Part shown: piece after piece, positions 18,348 to 26,474 of the stretch
Position numbering within the stretch: position 1 is the first letter of the stretch
How the letters are laid out: each line of letters begins with the position of its first letter
Source of the DNA: Bacteroidales bacterium UBA5197
GTDB taxonomy: Bacteria > Bacteroidota > Bacteroidia > Bacteroidales > Lentimicrobiaceae
Assembly (NCBI GenBank): GCA_002412885.1
Contig: DHVX01000027.1
Span: 1 to 43,818, forward strand
Direction of reading: 5' to 3'
DNA length: 43,818 nucleotides
The notes under the pieces: model-generated
The model's database searches: none
What the model saw: the letters and a program-made list of their open reading frames with translations, nothing else
Told to the model about the DNA's origin: nothing
Program-made: the position numbers and the translations under genes

Positions 18348-18376
18348 CCTGCCTGCGTGCCCCACAGGCAGGCAGG
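18348..18376 (-). repeat. 29-bp hairpin insert 4
   Basis: CCTGCCTGC-N11-GCAGGCAGG at the site equivalent to insert 1 of copy A, with the inverse loop GTGCCCCACAG. Confidence 0.85.
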
Positions 18377-18559
18377 GTTGGCCCTGCTCACAATAAAGTG
18401 AGAAAATACTTTCAATCTTTCTGAAACTGAATAAGGATGCTGTTTTGCATCTGTCATCCCTGCATTATGCTCATTTTTTTTTGAGTTCCAACTCAGTAGG
18501 ACATTGTAAATAATAGAATGTGAATGTATTTAGATGACGAAATGTTAATTCTTTGAACT

Positions 18560-18690
18560 TTAGAAATTAGAAATTACTTGTCTCGGGAGCGCGTAGCGAT
18601 AACGAGAGAAATTAGAAATTAGAAATTACTTGTCTCGGGAGCGCGTAGCGATAACGAGAGAAATTAGAAATTAGAAATTAGAAATTAGCC
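18560..18690. repeat. 52-bp tandem duplication with TTAGAAA microsatellite
   Basis: Two units with an exact 52-base period (ACTTG at 18576 and 18628) each contain CTCGGGAGCGCGTAGCG followed by ATAACGAG, with CTCG and CGAG ends able to pair. The units are joined and followed by runs of the 7-mer TTAGAAA. The block directly follows the stop of the response-regulator gene. Confidence 0.8.
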
Positions 18691-18697
18691 TTTACAC

Positions 18698-19327
18698 TCA
18701 CTTCATACACCTCAGCAGTGCCTCAGTCCGGGTGCGGACCTGAAGTTTCTGATAAATCTTGCGGATGTGCGTTCGCACAGTTTCTATGCTGATAAACAGC
18801 TCTGCTGCGATTTCCTTGTAAAGGAAGCCTTTTGAAAGATAGGAAAGTATTTCTTCCTCTCTGGCTGTGAGGTTCGATTCGGGCAGAGGATGTTTGGCCG
18901 GCCGGGCAAAGGTTTGCACTACTTTTCGGGCAATTTCCCCGCTCATGGGCGAGCCGCCGTTTACCAATTCAGTGATGGCTTCAAGCAGTTTGGCCGGAGG
19001 CGTTTTTTTGAGCATATAGCCCGTAGCACCAGCCGTCAGCGATTTAAAGATTTCATCGGTATTATCAAAAACAGTAAGCATCATCACCTGAATTTCAGGC
19101 CATGCATTTTTTATACAAATGACACACTCAATGCCATTCATGCCGGGTAGGTTGATGTCCATCAGCACCACATCGGGCCGGAATTCAGGTATAGTCCTGA
19201 GGGCATCTTCGGCTGAAGGGCAAGCTGCCTGGCAATGATAACCTTCAGAACCATTGATAAGCACACGAAGCCCTTCGCGAACAGCTTCGTCGTCTTCTAC
19301 GATGATGATACTGATGGGTTCGGGCAT
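18698..19327 (-). CDS. LuxR/NarL-family response regulator
   Basis: This 209-aa regulator has a receiver domain with acidic pair EDD (11-13), phospho-acceptor Asp57 in VLMDINLPGMNG and the conserved Lys in MLKKTPP. A GerE-type helix-turn-helix follows (LTAREEEILSYLSKGFLYKEIA, then SIETVRTHIRKIYQKL). It lies 81 bases downstream of the propeller kinase stop, the usual pairing for a HisKA_3 kinase. A candidate operator (19381-19398) sits between them, 54 bases before its start, so autoregulation is plausible. Confidence 0.93.
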   Translation of the reverse strand: MPEPISIIIVEDDEAVREGLRVLINGSEGYHCQAACPSAEDALRTIPEFRPDVVLMDINLPGMNGIECVICIKNAWPEIQVMMLTVFDNTDEIFKSLTAGATGYMLKKTPPAKLLEAITELVNGGSPMSGEIARKVVQTFARPAKHPLPESNLTAREEEILSYLSKGFLYKEIAAELFISIETVRTHIRKIYQKLQVRTRTEALLRCMK

Positions 19328-19380
19328 GGGGTTTTCTGGTTTATTAATTCACAAAAGTACATCATCAAATTGCGAAATAC

Positions 19381-19398
19381 ATCACCCTTTCATGTGAT
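19381..19398. promoter_or_regulatory. Candidate operator, copy 3
   Basis: ATCACCCTTTCATGTGAT lies between the sensor kinase and response regulator genes, differing by one base (G to C) from copies 1 and 2. The half-sites ATCAC/GTGAT are intact. Confidence 0.45.
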
Positions 19399-19408
19399 TT
19401 AATTATTC

Positions 19409-22396
19409 TCAGAGATCAACCGAGAAATCGATTTCCGTGCCTTTTCCCTTTCCGGAAACAATCCTGAACGTACCTCCGCATTCTTCCATTCTGCGACGCA
19501 TATTTATCAGTCCATTGCCTGTTCCGGTAAGCAACTCCTCCGAAAAACCATCCCCGTCGTCTTTCAGGATTATGTCCAGGTGTTTTTTATGGATCTGCAA
19601 AGTAATCACCACATGCTCTGCTTTGGCATGTTTTACAATATTATGCAAAGCTTCTTTGATGATAAGAAACAGGTTACGACGCAATTCTGCCGGCATGTGC
19701 AAAGCCGGAATGTCGTCAGGGAAATGAAACTTTACCTCTGTGGCAGTTGGCTCAAGATATGTACTGGCATACCTCCGCATATAAGCCGAAAAGTTGTCCA
19801 GACTGTCGTTTTTCGGGTTCATTGCCCAGATGATTTCACTCAGTTCATCTACCACATTACCGGCAATTTCAGAAATTTGCTGAATCACCTCCTGTGATTT
19901 GGCCGGCTCCTGTTGCCGGCTTTTGGCAATTTCGCTCAGGATGGAAATACGGGTAAGGCTGGCCCCTACTTCATCGTGCATGTCTTTTGATATGCGCAGG
20001 CGCTCTTTCTCAATGGCATGTTCCTGCTCGATGGCTTTAATCCGGTTGGCATACCTGATACTTTGATTCCTTCTGACAATCAGCACAGTTATGAAAATTA
20101 TCAGAAGTATCATCAGCAAAACAAACCACAAGGTTTGCCAGAAGGCAGGTTTCACAGTAAGGGTGAGCAACAATACCGGTTCACCCTGATTTTGAACGGG
20201 ATCAGTATATCTGACAAAAAGCCGGTATTCCCCTGGTGGAAGGTTTCGGTATGAAAAACCGGCATCGGATGTTGAACTACTCCACTCTTTCTGGTAACCC
20301 TCAAGAAAAAATGAAAACCCCTGTTCACCGGCATCGGGATAATCAGCCGTGTAAACGCTTCCGCGGATATGTGATGCATTCCGGCTTAGCCTGATCTGTG
20401 GCTTTCCAGTTGCAATTCCTCCCGACCAGGCTGTATCAGCAACGAACAGAGAAAAAAGCCTGACCGGCGGTATTTCTTTTTCTGAAAAAAACAGCACCGG
20501 GTCAATTGCGTTAACGCCATTAATCCCGCCAAAATACAAACGACCGTCGGGCCCTTTACAAGCTGCGCTATAGCTGAACTCCAGCGATTGAAGGTTGTTT
20601 TTCGATGAAAACCTTATGACCCTGTCTCTTTTTGCAGTGATGCAGCCAATCCCCCTTATGCCTGAAAACCAGATTCTTCCCTGCTCATCGGGCAACAAGG
20701 TGTAAATTGCTTCATCCTTAAGAGCCGTTAAAGCCGGGTATGGCTTCAGGATTTCACCCTTAGTTGAAAAGATTTCAATGCCGTTGCCTGTGGCTGCCCA
20801 CATTTCATTGCCAAAAGCCAATAGCTGATAGGTTTCGCTATGCGATAACAGGTTTCCGTGATTAGTTAAATCCACTAAATCTTTTTCATCCCTGACCTTA
20901 TTATAAAACAAACCTATCGGAGTAGCTATCCATCGCGCTCCAAAATGGATTATCCGGAAATTTACTGAAATATAATCGTCCTTTTGTTTCAATGACGGAT
21001 TCGTGCCAGCATAGAAGGTTAGGAGTTCGGAGTCGCCCTGAAGTTGAAGATGATTATCCTGATTGTTGATAAACACGGCAGTGTGCCATTTATGGAGGTA
21101 GCTGAATATCAGGCTCCCTTCAGGCGCAATCACAAACAGACCTTTGTTAGTAGCTACCCAAATCCTTTTGCGCGTATCTGTTGCCAGATGGAGAATATAG
21201 GTATCGTTGCCGAAAAGCCCGGGGTTTAATCGCACTGCCTTTTTCAGATCTTTTGTTAATCTCCATAAACCCTTATTGTAGGTTCCGGCGAAAATGTCCT
21301 CTTCAGATTCGGTTAAGCAGCGTGTAAATCCAATCTGTGATTTCTCAAACATCACTTTATGCGGATTGTATTTAAGCAATCCATTCCCATCGGTGCCAAA
21401 CCAGTAATTGCTGAATATATCCTCAAAAACATGAATTATGTTTGGCCTGATGGTGTCAGTAAACTTACCTGAGATTCCCAGAAATTCAATAGCTGTGACA
21501 TTATTTTTGTTCAGCCTGAAAAGCCTTCTGCTGCCCGTTTCTGAAAACCAGAAATTATCCTGTCTGTCAATGCTGAGTTCATTATTGATATCTATACCCA
21601 GATCGGTTAATTCTTCCCAAGATTCATTTTCGTGAAACCGGTATAACCTTGTGCCTTTAACAATGAAAACTTTGCCGTTTTTGTCTGATGCCAGTGCTTT
21701 GCATCCGGGTGCTTCTATCCATTTGGTGTTGAAAGCAGTTGTGTCGTGGCTTCGGTTTTTTCTGATCTGCAGAATCCCGTTTTCGGACAGAACAAGGAAA
21801 ACATCCTTGTTTATATTTACTGCATTGATCGGTATAAAATCCTTCGGTATGTTTTTGAGTTCTCCTGAAAGCAGATTTAAAGGATTCAAGCTATCGCCGT
21901 CAACCAGGCAAAAACCTTTATTAAATGTCCATACCAGAGGTTTTTTGTCGATCAGCACATCAAATAGTGCGAACCAGGTAGCTTTTTCCCTGATGATAAA
22001 TTTAAACTGACCGGTGGCTGCATTAAACCGGAAAAGAGATGAAGAGGATGAAATTACAAAGTTGCCGGGCGCTGTTTCAACCAACTTGCGCATCATATTG
22101 TCGGAACTGTTATAAATCCCCTGATAAGGGATTCTGAAGACCCGGAATTCACGGCCATCGAAGCAGTGCAGTCCATCGCCGGTCACCATCCAGATAAGGC
22201 CGCTGCTATCCTGATGTACATGGCTGACCATGCTCTGGCGTAGACCATCCTCAAGCCCGTATTCTGTAACAAAAAGATTTTCAGTAGTTTCGAAAGGCTG
22301 CGCATTTCCTTGAAATTGAAACATATATACAAGGAGCATCAGGGAAAGTGATCTCCTGAAGATAATGTGAAGGCCGGTAAAAAAGTATGATCTCAA
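19409..22396 (-). CDS. Two-component propeller sensor kinase (Reg_prop, Y_Y_Y, HisKA_3)
   Basis: The 995-aa protein has a signal peptide ending near GNAQ (~32). About fourteen Reg_prop-type beta strands follow (DSSGLIWMVTGDGLHCFDG, SNYWFGTDGNGLLKY, RIWVATNKGLFV, GRIWFSGIRGIGC), then a Y_Y_Y domain (FSYRNLPPGEYRLFVRYTDP) and one transmembrane helix (LWFVLLMILLIIFITVLIV). The HisKA_3 domain (KDMHDEVGASLTRIS) has His807, and the HATPase has KEALHNIVKHA and DDGDGF. The periplasmic propellers sense glycans in hybrid kinases of polysaccharide loci; here the regulator is a separate gene. With GH16 upstream, a beta-glucan fragment is the likely ligand by inference. Confidence 0.93.
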   Translation of the reverse strand: MRSYFFTGLHIIFRRSLSLMLLVYMFQFQGNAQPFETTENLFVTEYGLEDGLRQSMVSHVHQDSSGLIWMVTGDGLHCFDGREFRVFRIPYQGIYNSSDNMMRKLVETAPGNFVISSSSSLFRFNAATGQFKFIIREKATWFALFDVLIDKKPLVWTFNKGFCLVDGDSLNPLNLLSGELKNIPKDFIPINAVNINKDVFLVLSENGILQIRKNRSHDTTAFNTKWIEAPGCKALASDKNGKVFIVKGTRLYRFHENESWEELTDLGIDINNELSIDRQDNFWFSETGSRRLFRLNKNNVTAIEFLGISGKFTDTIRPNIIHVFEDIFSNYWFGTDGNGLLKYNPHKVMFEKSQIGFTRCLTESEEDIFAGTYNKGLWRLTKDLKKAVRLNPGLFGNDTYILHLATDTRKRIWVATNKGLFVIAPEGSLIFSYLHKWHTAVFINNQDNHLQLQGDSELLTFYAGTNPSLKQKDDYISVNFRIIHFGARWIATPIGLFYNKVRDEKDLVDLTNHGNLLSHSETYQLLAFGNEMWAATGNGIEIFSTKGEILKPYPALTALKDEAIYTLLPDEQGRIWFSGIRGIGCITAKRDRVIRFSSKNNLQSLEFSYSAACKGPDGRLYFGGINGVNAIDPVLFFSEKEIPPVRLFSLFVADTAWSGGIATGKPQIRLSRNASHIRGSVYTADYPDAGEQGFSFFLEGYQKEWSSSTSDAGFSYRNLPPGEYRLFVRYTDPVQNQGEPVLLLTLTVKPAFWQTLWFVLLMILLIIFITVLIVRRNQSIRYANRIKAIEQEHAIEKERLRISKDMHDEVGASLTRISILSEIAKSRQQEPAKSQEVIQQISEIAGNVVDELSEIIWAMNPKNDSLDNFSAYMRRYASTYLEPTATEVKFHFPDDIPALHMPAELRRNLFLIIKEALHNIVKHAKAEHVVITLQIHKKHLDIILKDDGDGFSEELLTGTGNGLINMRRRMEECGGTFRIVSGKGKGTEIDFSVDL

Positions 22397-22471
22397 GTAA
22401 TGGTCAGCTTGATGAAGTAAATATAATAAATCTAATGCGATATTTAAGTTTCAATGCTTGACCTGATAAAA

Positions 22472-23350
22472 TTATTTCCTTTGATAATAGCGGATCCAGT
22501 CCACCTCCAGCATATTTGGTAAAACGGTTTCAGGCCCCGGCGATTTGGTGAAGGGTGTGCTGTCGTTGCCAACGCCCAGCCCGATTATCAAAAACAATCG
22601 CTCCTTTTCAGGAGGGAAAACCGGATCAATCTTGTATCTGCCAGGTTTCAGGTTGCAATTACCGCGGTTTCGGCCTCTCCTGTTTGTAAAACGGCTGAAA
22701 CTCCACACTTCAGTATCATCAATAAAAAAGCGGATAATGTTGGTGTCCCACTCCATGGCATACACATGAAAATCTTCTGAAAGATCGATTTTTAACCTGT
22801 TTTTATTGTGGGCCATTTTGCCAATCTTCCAGTTGTGGATGGAAGTGTGAAACCTTTCGGGATTTTGCATTCCGGCTTCCATGATATCAATTTCAGCCGA
22901 AATCTGACCGAATGTCCACAATCCGGGCCAGAACCCCATTCCGGCAGGCAGCTTACTTCTTATTTCATACCTTCCCTGTGCAAAAGCCTGTCGCGAGTGT
23001 ATCATCCCTGAAGTAAAATCGCGCTGCTGATCAAACCATGTAGCTGATTCACGCTTTGCAATAATCTTAAGTATGCCGTTGCTTATTTCTATGTTTTCAT
23101 CTTTAAAAACCTGACCTTCATTGCCATGTGTACGACAAAAAGCGCATTGATCGCTGCCGTCGTCGGTGTATGGAAAATAGGTAAGCCATTGTTCTTTGTT
23201 GAGAACATCGCTGTTGAATTCTTCCGAATAAATCAGTTCCCAGCTCCCTTCAGGACAAAACACAGGCTGACTTATGACAGTATCCTGCTGAGAAAACACA
23301 ACATTGGCTGTCAAAAGCGAAATGATGAATGCAAGGGCGAATCGGGTCAT
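22472..23350 (-). CDS. Glycoside hydrolase family 16 (laminarinase-like)
   Basis: The ATG at 23350 gives a clear signal peptide (MTRFALAFIISLLTANVVFS); an in-frame ATG 81 bases upstream does not. The 292-aa protein carries the GH16 active site ExDxxE as AEIDIMEAG (Glu153 nucleophile, Asp155, Glu158 acid/base), in the beta-bulge form of laminarinases and lichenases. Flanking GRYEIRSKLPAGMGFWPGLW and FHVYAMEWD are typical of the family. It would cleave beta-1,3- or mixed-linkage glucan. It lies 75 bases before the propeller kinase on the same strand, supporting a substrate-sensing locus. Confidence 0.93.
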   Translation of the reverse strand: MTRFALAFIISLLTANVVFSQQDTVISQPVFCPEGSWELIYSEEFNSDVLNKEQWLTYFPYTDDGSDQCAFCRTHGNEGQVFKDENIEISNGILKIIAKRESATWFDQQRDFTSGMIHSRQAFAQGRYEIRSKLPAGMGFWPGLWTFGQISAEIDIMEAGMQNPERFHTSIHNWKIGKMAHNKNRLKIDLSEDFHVYAMEWDTNIIRFFIDDTEVWSFSRFTNRRGRNRGNCNLKPGRYKIDPVFPPEKERLFLIIGLGVGNDSTPFTKSPGPETVLPNMLEVDWIRYYQRK

Positions 23351-23441
23351 AGCAGGAATTGAAGTATTGAGTTCAAAAGTAAGGATTACTTTCAGTAAAA
23401 GCAAAAATGCATTGATGTGCAATTTTGTCACTCAGTGTGAC

Positions 23442-23464
23442 ATGGATGTTGGGGTGACATCCAT
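23442..23464. other. Hairpin upstream of GH16
   Basis: ATGGATGT and ACATCCAT are 8-bp perfect inverted arms around TGGGGTG, directly after the palindrome TGTCACTCAGTGTGACA. The pair lies ~90 bases upstream of the GH16 start. The second palindrome resembles the TCAGTGTGACA end of the repeat modules here, so this may be repeat DNA rather than an operator. Confidence 0.4.
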
Positions 23465-23497
23465 TCATTATAATGCACTAACATTCAATTCCATACA

Positions 23498-23600
23498 ATG
23501 TCCTCCTGAGTTGAGACTCAAAAAAATTGAGCATAATGCGTAGATGACAGGTAATCAAGAGTTTAAACACTTCGACTCCGCTCAGTGTGACATTCGTGTT
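23498..23600 (+). repeat. CAATGTCC module and TTCGACTCCGCTCAG module
   Basis: The CAATGTCCTCCTGAGTTG module, ending ATGACAGGTA, is repeated almost identically at 23646-23705 and in reverse within 18463-18517. It is followed by CACTTCGACTCCGCTCAG and TGTGACATTCG. Confidence 0.75.
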
Positions 23601-23645
23601 TTGGCAACATTGGTTCTTTTTAATACACATGTTATCAGCTATTTA

Positions 23646-24095
23646 CAATGTCCTCCTGAGTTGTAACTCAAAAAAATTGAGCATAATGCGGAGATGACAG
23701 GTATTAACGGCATCCTTATTCATGGACAAAAAAGATGAAAGTATTTCTCCGCTTTAATATGAGCAGGACCAACCTTAATTTATCTTCCAAACCTTAGTAA
23801 CAGGCAACCCACCAAACACCTTCAACCTTATTATTTCTTCCTAACCTTATTATTGTTCAATTTGAAAAGGTTGCCAGCTTATTGAGGTTTTCAAGAATGA
23901 ATAAGGTTCAAAAATCGTTGGGGTCAGTTTTGTTACTAAGGTTATTAAGAGTTACTAAGGTTGATTTTTACTTTGATCAGCATTTGATTGAATTCTAATC
24001 TGTCATTGGTAGCGATAGCGAAGAACCGAACCGCCAAAAGGCGGAGAGCTCACCGAAGGTAATCTCATACTATTCTCCTTACAACAATGTTTTCA
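23646..24095 (+). repeat. Long interspersed repeat, copy C (with 5' module)
   Basis: This copy lacks both 29-bp hairpin inserts and so looks like the uninterrupted form. It starts with the CAATGTCC module, runs through ATGACAG, the CCTTAGTAAC / GTTACTAAGG inverse pair and CTGTCAT, and ends in a tail (AGAACCGA...GTAATCTCATACT) shared with copy A. The tail contains ~22 extra bases with a GCCAAAAGGC hairpin. There is no ORF. Confidence 0.85.
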
Positions 24096-24133
24096 ATTAG
24101 TCAAAACCTGACTTACAGCTATTAGGTAAAAGC

Positions 24134-24212
24134 AAAAATGCGACCCGTGGAAGGACGCATTTTCAGGAAAAGGACACTGAATCCTGTCATTGCTGACAGG
24201 GCAGTTTTTTTG
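24134..24212 (+). terminator. Two hairpins, the second terminator-like
   Basis: AAAATGCG/CGCATTTT (24135-24163) is followed by CCTGTCA-TTGC-TGACAGG (24183-24200) and then GCAG and seven Ts. As a plus-strand terminator it has no obvious gene to serve, since the preceding kilobase is repeat DNA. It might limit read-through into the convergent gene at 24342. Confidence 0.5.
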
Positions 24213-24341
24213 AACTATTGGGTAATGTTTACATTAATTTTGGTATAGTTCGACTCGTTGATGAAGTAATATTTTCTTCCGCTAATGGTTTCCGCGGGTC
24301 GTTTAATTAAAACCGCTGATGTGAAGTTTTCTCAGGGTTGC

Positions 24342-24746
24342 TTACTTACCCAGAAAAATCTTCCATCCGTCTTCTGAATTTTTCAGTTTTGTCGTTGACT
24401 CATCGGTTTCTCCGTTCCCGTAAGTTAACATAATTGTAACTTCAGCAGTTTTCCCATCTTCGCTGATGGTTTCGCTTACGACTTCAATTTTCTTAATGCC
24501 TCCTTTGGTTGAAATTTCCTTTGTGCCTTCACTCAGAAATGCTTTTAGTTTCTGGGTTTCTTCAGCGGTTGCATTTTCAGTACCATCAAGCATTTGATAA
24601 GCGGCATCAACATCACCTTTTTCCAGTTTCTGAATAAACGATTTGCTGACACCTGCCGGAGATTTTCCGCTTCCTGAACATGAAACCATTAATCCGGTTG
24701 TTGCAACCAAGGCAAGAACCATTAAAGAATTGATGAGTTTTTTCAT
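24342..24746 (-). CDS. DUF4878-type lipoprotein
   Basis: The 134-aa protein has a lipoprotein signal peptide with lipobox MVSC (Cys23). The mature domain begins SPAGVSKSFIQKLEKGDVDAAYQML and ends EDGWKIFLGK, a small NTF2-like fold as in DUF4878 proteins, which are frequent in Bacteroidota and of unknown function. It lies 20 bases downstream of the YiiX-like gene on the same strand, so a two-gene operon is likely. Confidence 0.82.
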   Translation of the reverse strand: MKKLINSLMVLALVATTGLMVSCSGSGKSPAGVSKSFIQKLEKGDVDAAYQMLDGTENATAEETQKLKAFLSEGTKEISTKGGIKKIEVVSETISEDGKTAEVTIMLTYGNGETDESTTKLKNSEDGWKIFLGK

Positions 24747-24766
24747 TTTGATAGGGTTTGGGTGAA

Positions 24767-25450
24767 TTAATTATGAGGGTATATTTTCGTGAGCAATGCG
24801 CTGTTCTGAATATGGCCGGGCAGGATAATGCTGTCGGTTAATATGTTTAAATTCAGTTTCTTAAATTGATTTCCTGTGATATTTATTCCTGACTTCAGGT
24901 AGGCTTTCCACACCAGTTCGGTGCAATAGAGTTTGTCATCGTTTCTAAAATTCAGGGCTTTATCGAATGGCAGCCCTGCCCGGTAATACTCCATTGCATT
25001 GGCTGCTGATGCTGCAGCAATGCCGGAGGTGTCGCAGGTAAGCCGGTAAAAGGCAAAAATACTGGCTTTGTCAGGTGTGAGAAATTCTGACAATTTATCG
25101 CACCTGATTTTTTCATTTCCTTGCTCATCAGGCTCTCCCGGCACTGCATGAATTACGAACATTTCGTTATCTGTTTTGCAGCAAATTCCAACATGAGAGT
25201 AGTCTGTTTCTTTGTCGTTGAGCATCACAATGCTGCTGACCAGGCTGCGACCTTTGCGGAAAATAATGTCTCCGTCTTTTATTTCTGAATTTATGCCGGC
25301 AAGTAAAACGGGGTCGATATTGGTTTCTGAGGCTGCTGTGGGGCGGGTTGCACCTTGATGAAAAATGAAAGCAAGGCTGGCAAGTGCAAGTGCCGAACAC
25401 ACCAATATAACACGAAAAATTGTGTGCTTATGGGCACCCCTGACTTTCAT
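24767..25450 (-). CDS. YiiX-like permuted papain-fold hydrolase
   Basis: The ATG at 25450 is preferred: it gives MKVRGAHKHT followed by one hydrophobic helix (~11-30), a signal anchor, whereas the 39 codons upstream look non-coding. The 227-aa protein shows the permuted NlpC/P60 order, with the histidine first (DYSHVGI, His87) and the cysteine later (LYCTELVWKAY, Cys176), plus DGDIIFRKG at 59-67. YiiX/YebB-type proteins are predicted amidases or peptidases of the envelope. The substrate is unknown. Confidence 0.85.
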   Translation of the reverse strand: MKVRGAHKHTIFRVILVCSALALASLAFIFHQGATRPTAASETNIDPVLLAGINSEIKDGDIIFRKGRSLVSSIVMLNDKETDYSHVGICCKTDNEMFVIHAVPGEPDEQGNEKIRCDKLSEFLTPDKASIFAFYRLTCDTSGIAAASAANAMEYYRAGLPFDKALNFRNDDKLYCTELVWKAYLKSGINITGNQFKKLNLNILTDSIILPGHIQNSALLTKIYPHN

Positions 25451-25581
25451 ATTCTGGCTTGAATAATGCTTCTGTAAACAAAAATAGGAATTATTTATAC
25501 GTAGATCAGATAAAATTTTTCGATGTCGTATAGCAAACCGGATTATGAACACATTGAATCGTTGCAACCTATTACAGATAG

Positions 25582-25625
25582 TCGTTTTGTCCTTTCCCGC
25601 ACTTGCGGGACTAGTAATGACAGAT
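25582..25625. repeat. 44-bp repeat module, copy 2
   Basis: It matches 18051-18094 and is centred on the palindrome CCCGCACTTGCGGG. Confidence 0.7.
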
Positions 25626-25636
25626 ATCGGAGGATC

Positions 25637-25980
25637 AGCCCCAGAGGGGCGCAGCGTTGGTAGTAGGTAAGCGATGGCTATTTCAAAAGCCCCAGAGGGG
25701 CGCAGCGTGTAAACATATTCTGATTGAGGATAATATTATTTATCAGCAGTAGAATCGCAAAATTACATTTGAATAAGAATACATGGTTTTTTTAAGTGAG
25801 TTTGAATTGGTTTTAAAGCACCATATTTGTTTGATTTAATTGATTTACCTCCTAAGGAATTGATCAATCATTTATTTTTGAGTTAAACTGAAGTTATTAA
25901 TTTTTATGCTGCGCCCCTCTGGGGCTTACTATTCATTCATAATACTTCAAGCTACCAACGCTGCGCCCCTCTGGGGCTTA
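25637..25980. repeat. Inverted pairs of AGCCCCAGAGGGGCGCAGCG hairpins
   Basis: Two forward copies (25637-25656, 25688-25707) face two reverse copies (25908-25927, 25960-25979). The outermost copies also share CGTTGGTAG / CTACCAACG beyond the hairpin, so the block is bounded by inverse ~28-bp ends. Each has a GCCCC-AGA-GGGGC stem. The ~200 bases between the pairs are AT-rich with no ORF. Confidence 0.85.
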
Positions 25981-26115
25981 TTTTCTTTCGTGTTTATTTC
26001 TGGCAACAAGTTTCTCATCGCTGAAGATTTATATTATCAACATTTTATGGCACTGATTAGCTCCTGCTGAAATTTAAGTTAAAGGAGAAAGTCCAGAAAG
26101 CGATGTTTGCATATA

Positions 26116-26474
26116 TTTTGTATTTCGCCCTTTCAGGGCTTGTTTTCGTTGTTACACTTCGGAATCACAGGACTTCGCCGCTGTGTTAACAGATTTCGCC
26201 CTTTCAGGGCTAAACATAAAAAAAGCCCTGAAAGGGCGATATACATTAACGATGGGAGAAGCCCATAGCACACGGATCTCGTCTGAGGCCGAGACACGGT
26301 CACACTGATGCGACGGATATCCACGGATCTGATTAAAGAGAAATCCGCGAAAGCTTCTCCCTTTCAGGGCTAAACATAAAAAAAGCCCTGAAAGGGCGAT
26401 ATACATTAACGATGGGTGAAGCCCATCGTAATGAAACAATCACTAGTTAAGCCCTGAAAGGGCGAAATACAAAA
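26116..26474. repeat. REP-like composite bounded by 26-bp perfect inverted repeats
   Basis: 26116-26141 and 26449-26474 are exact reverse complements, each holding the hairpin GCCCTGAAAGGGC next to GAAATAC. Inside, a ~70-base segment (26201-26265, 26361-26425) containing GGGCTAAACATAAA, the hairpin and GCGATATACATTAACGATGGG is directly repeated at a 160-base spacing. Short minus-strand frames here merely translate the repeat and are not genes. Confidence 0.88.

Larger units (their letters stand above)
18046..18517 (-). repeat. Long interspersed repeat, copy B
   Basis: This is the reverse-oriented copy of the element at 7984 and 23684. Its central left part is diverged (a TTTTTTCTTGTATT stretch replaces the TTGAAAAGGTTGCC segment), but both ends match. 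It extends at 18463-18517 into the CAATGTCC-type module also present at 23498 and 23646. It carries two 29-bp hairpin inserts. No gene lies in 17982-18697. Confidence 0.85.

Noticed and set aside
7984..24095. Insertion sequence
   Set aside because: None of the long repeat copies encodes a transposase or a remnant of one.
26133..26439. Two overlapping minus-strand ORFs of 63 and 95 codons
   Set aside because: Both translate the REP-like composite; the same peptide repeats because the DNA repeats, and there is no independent coding signal.
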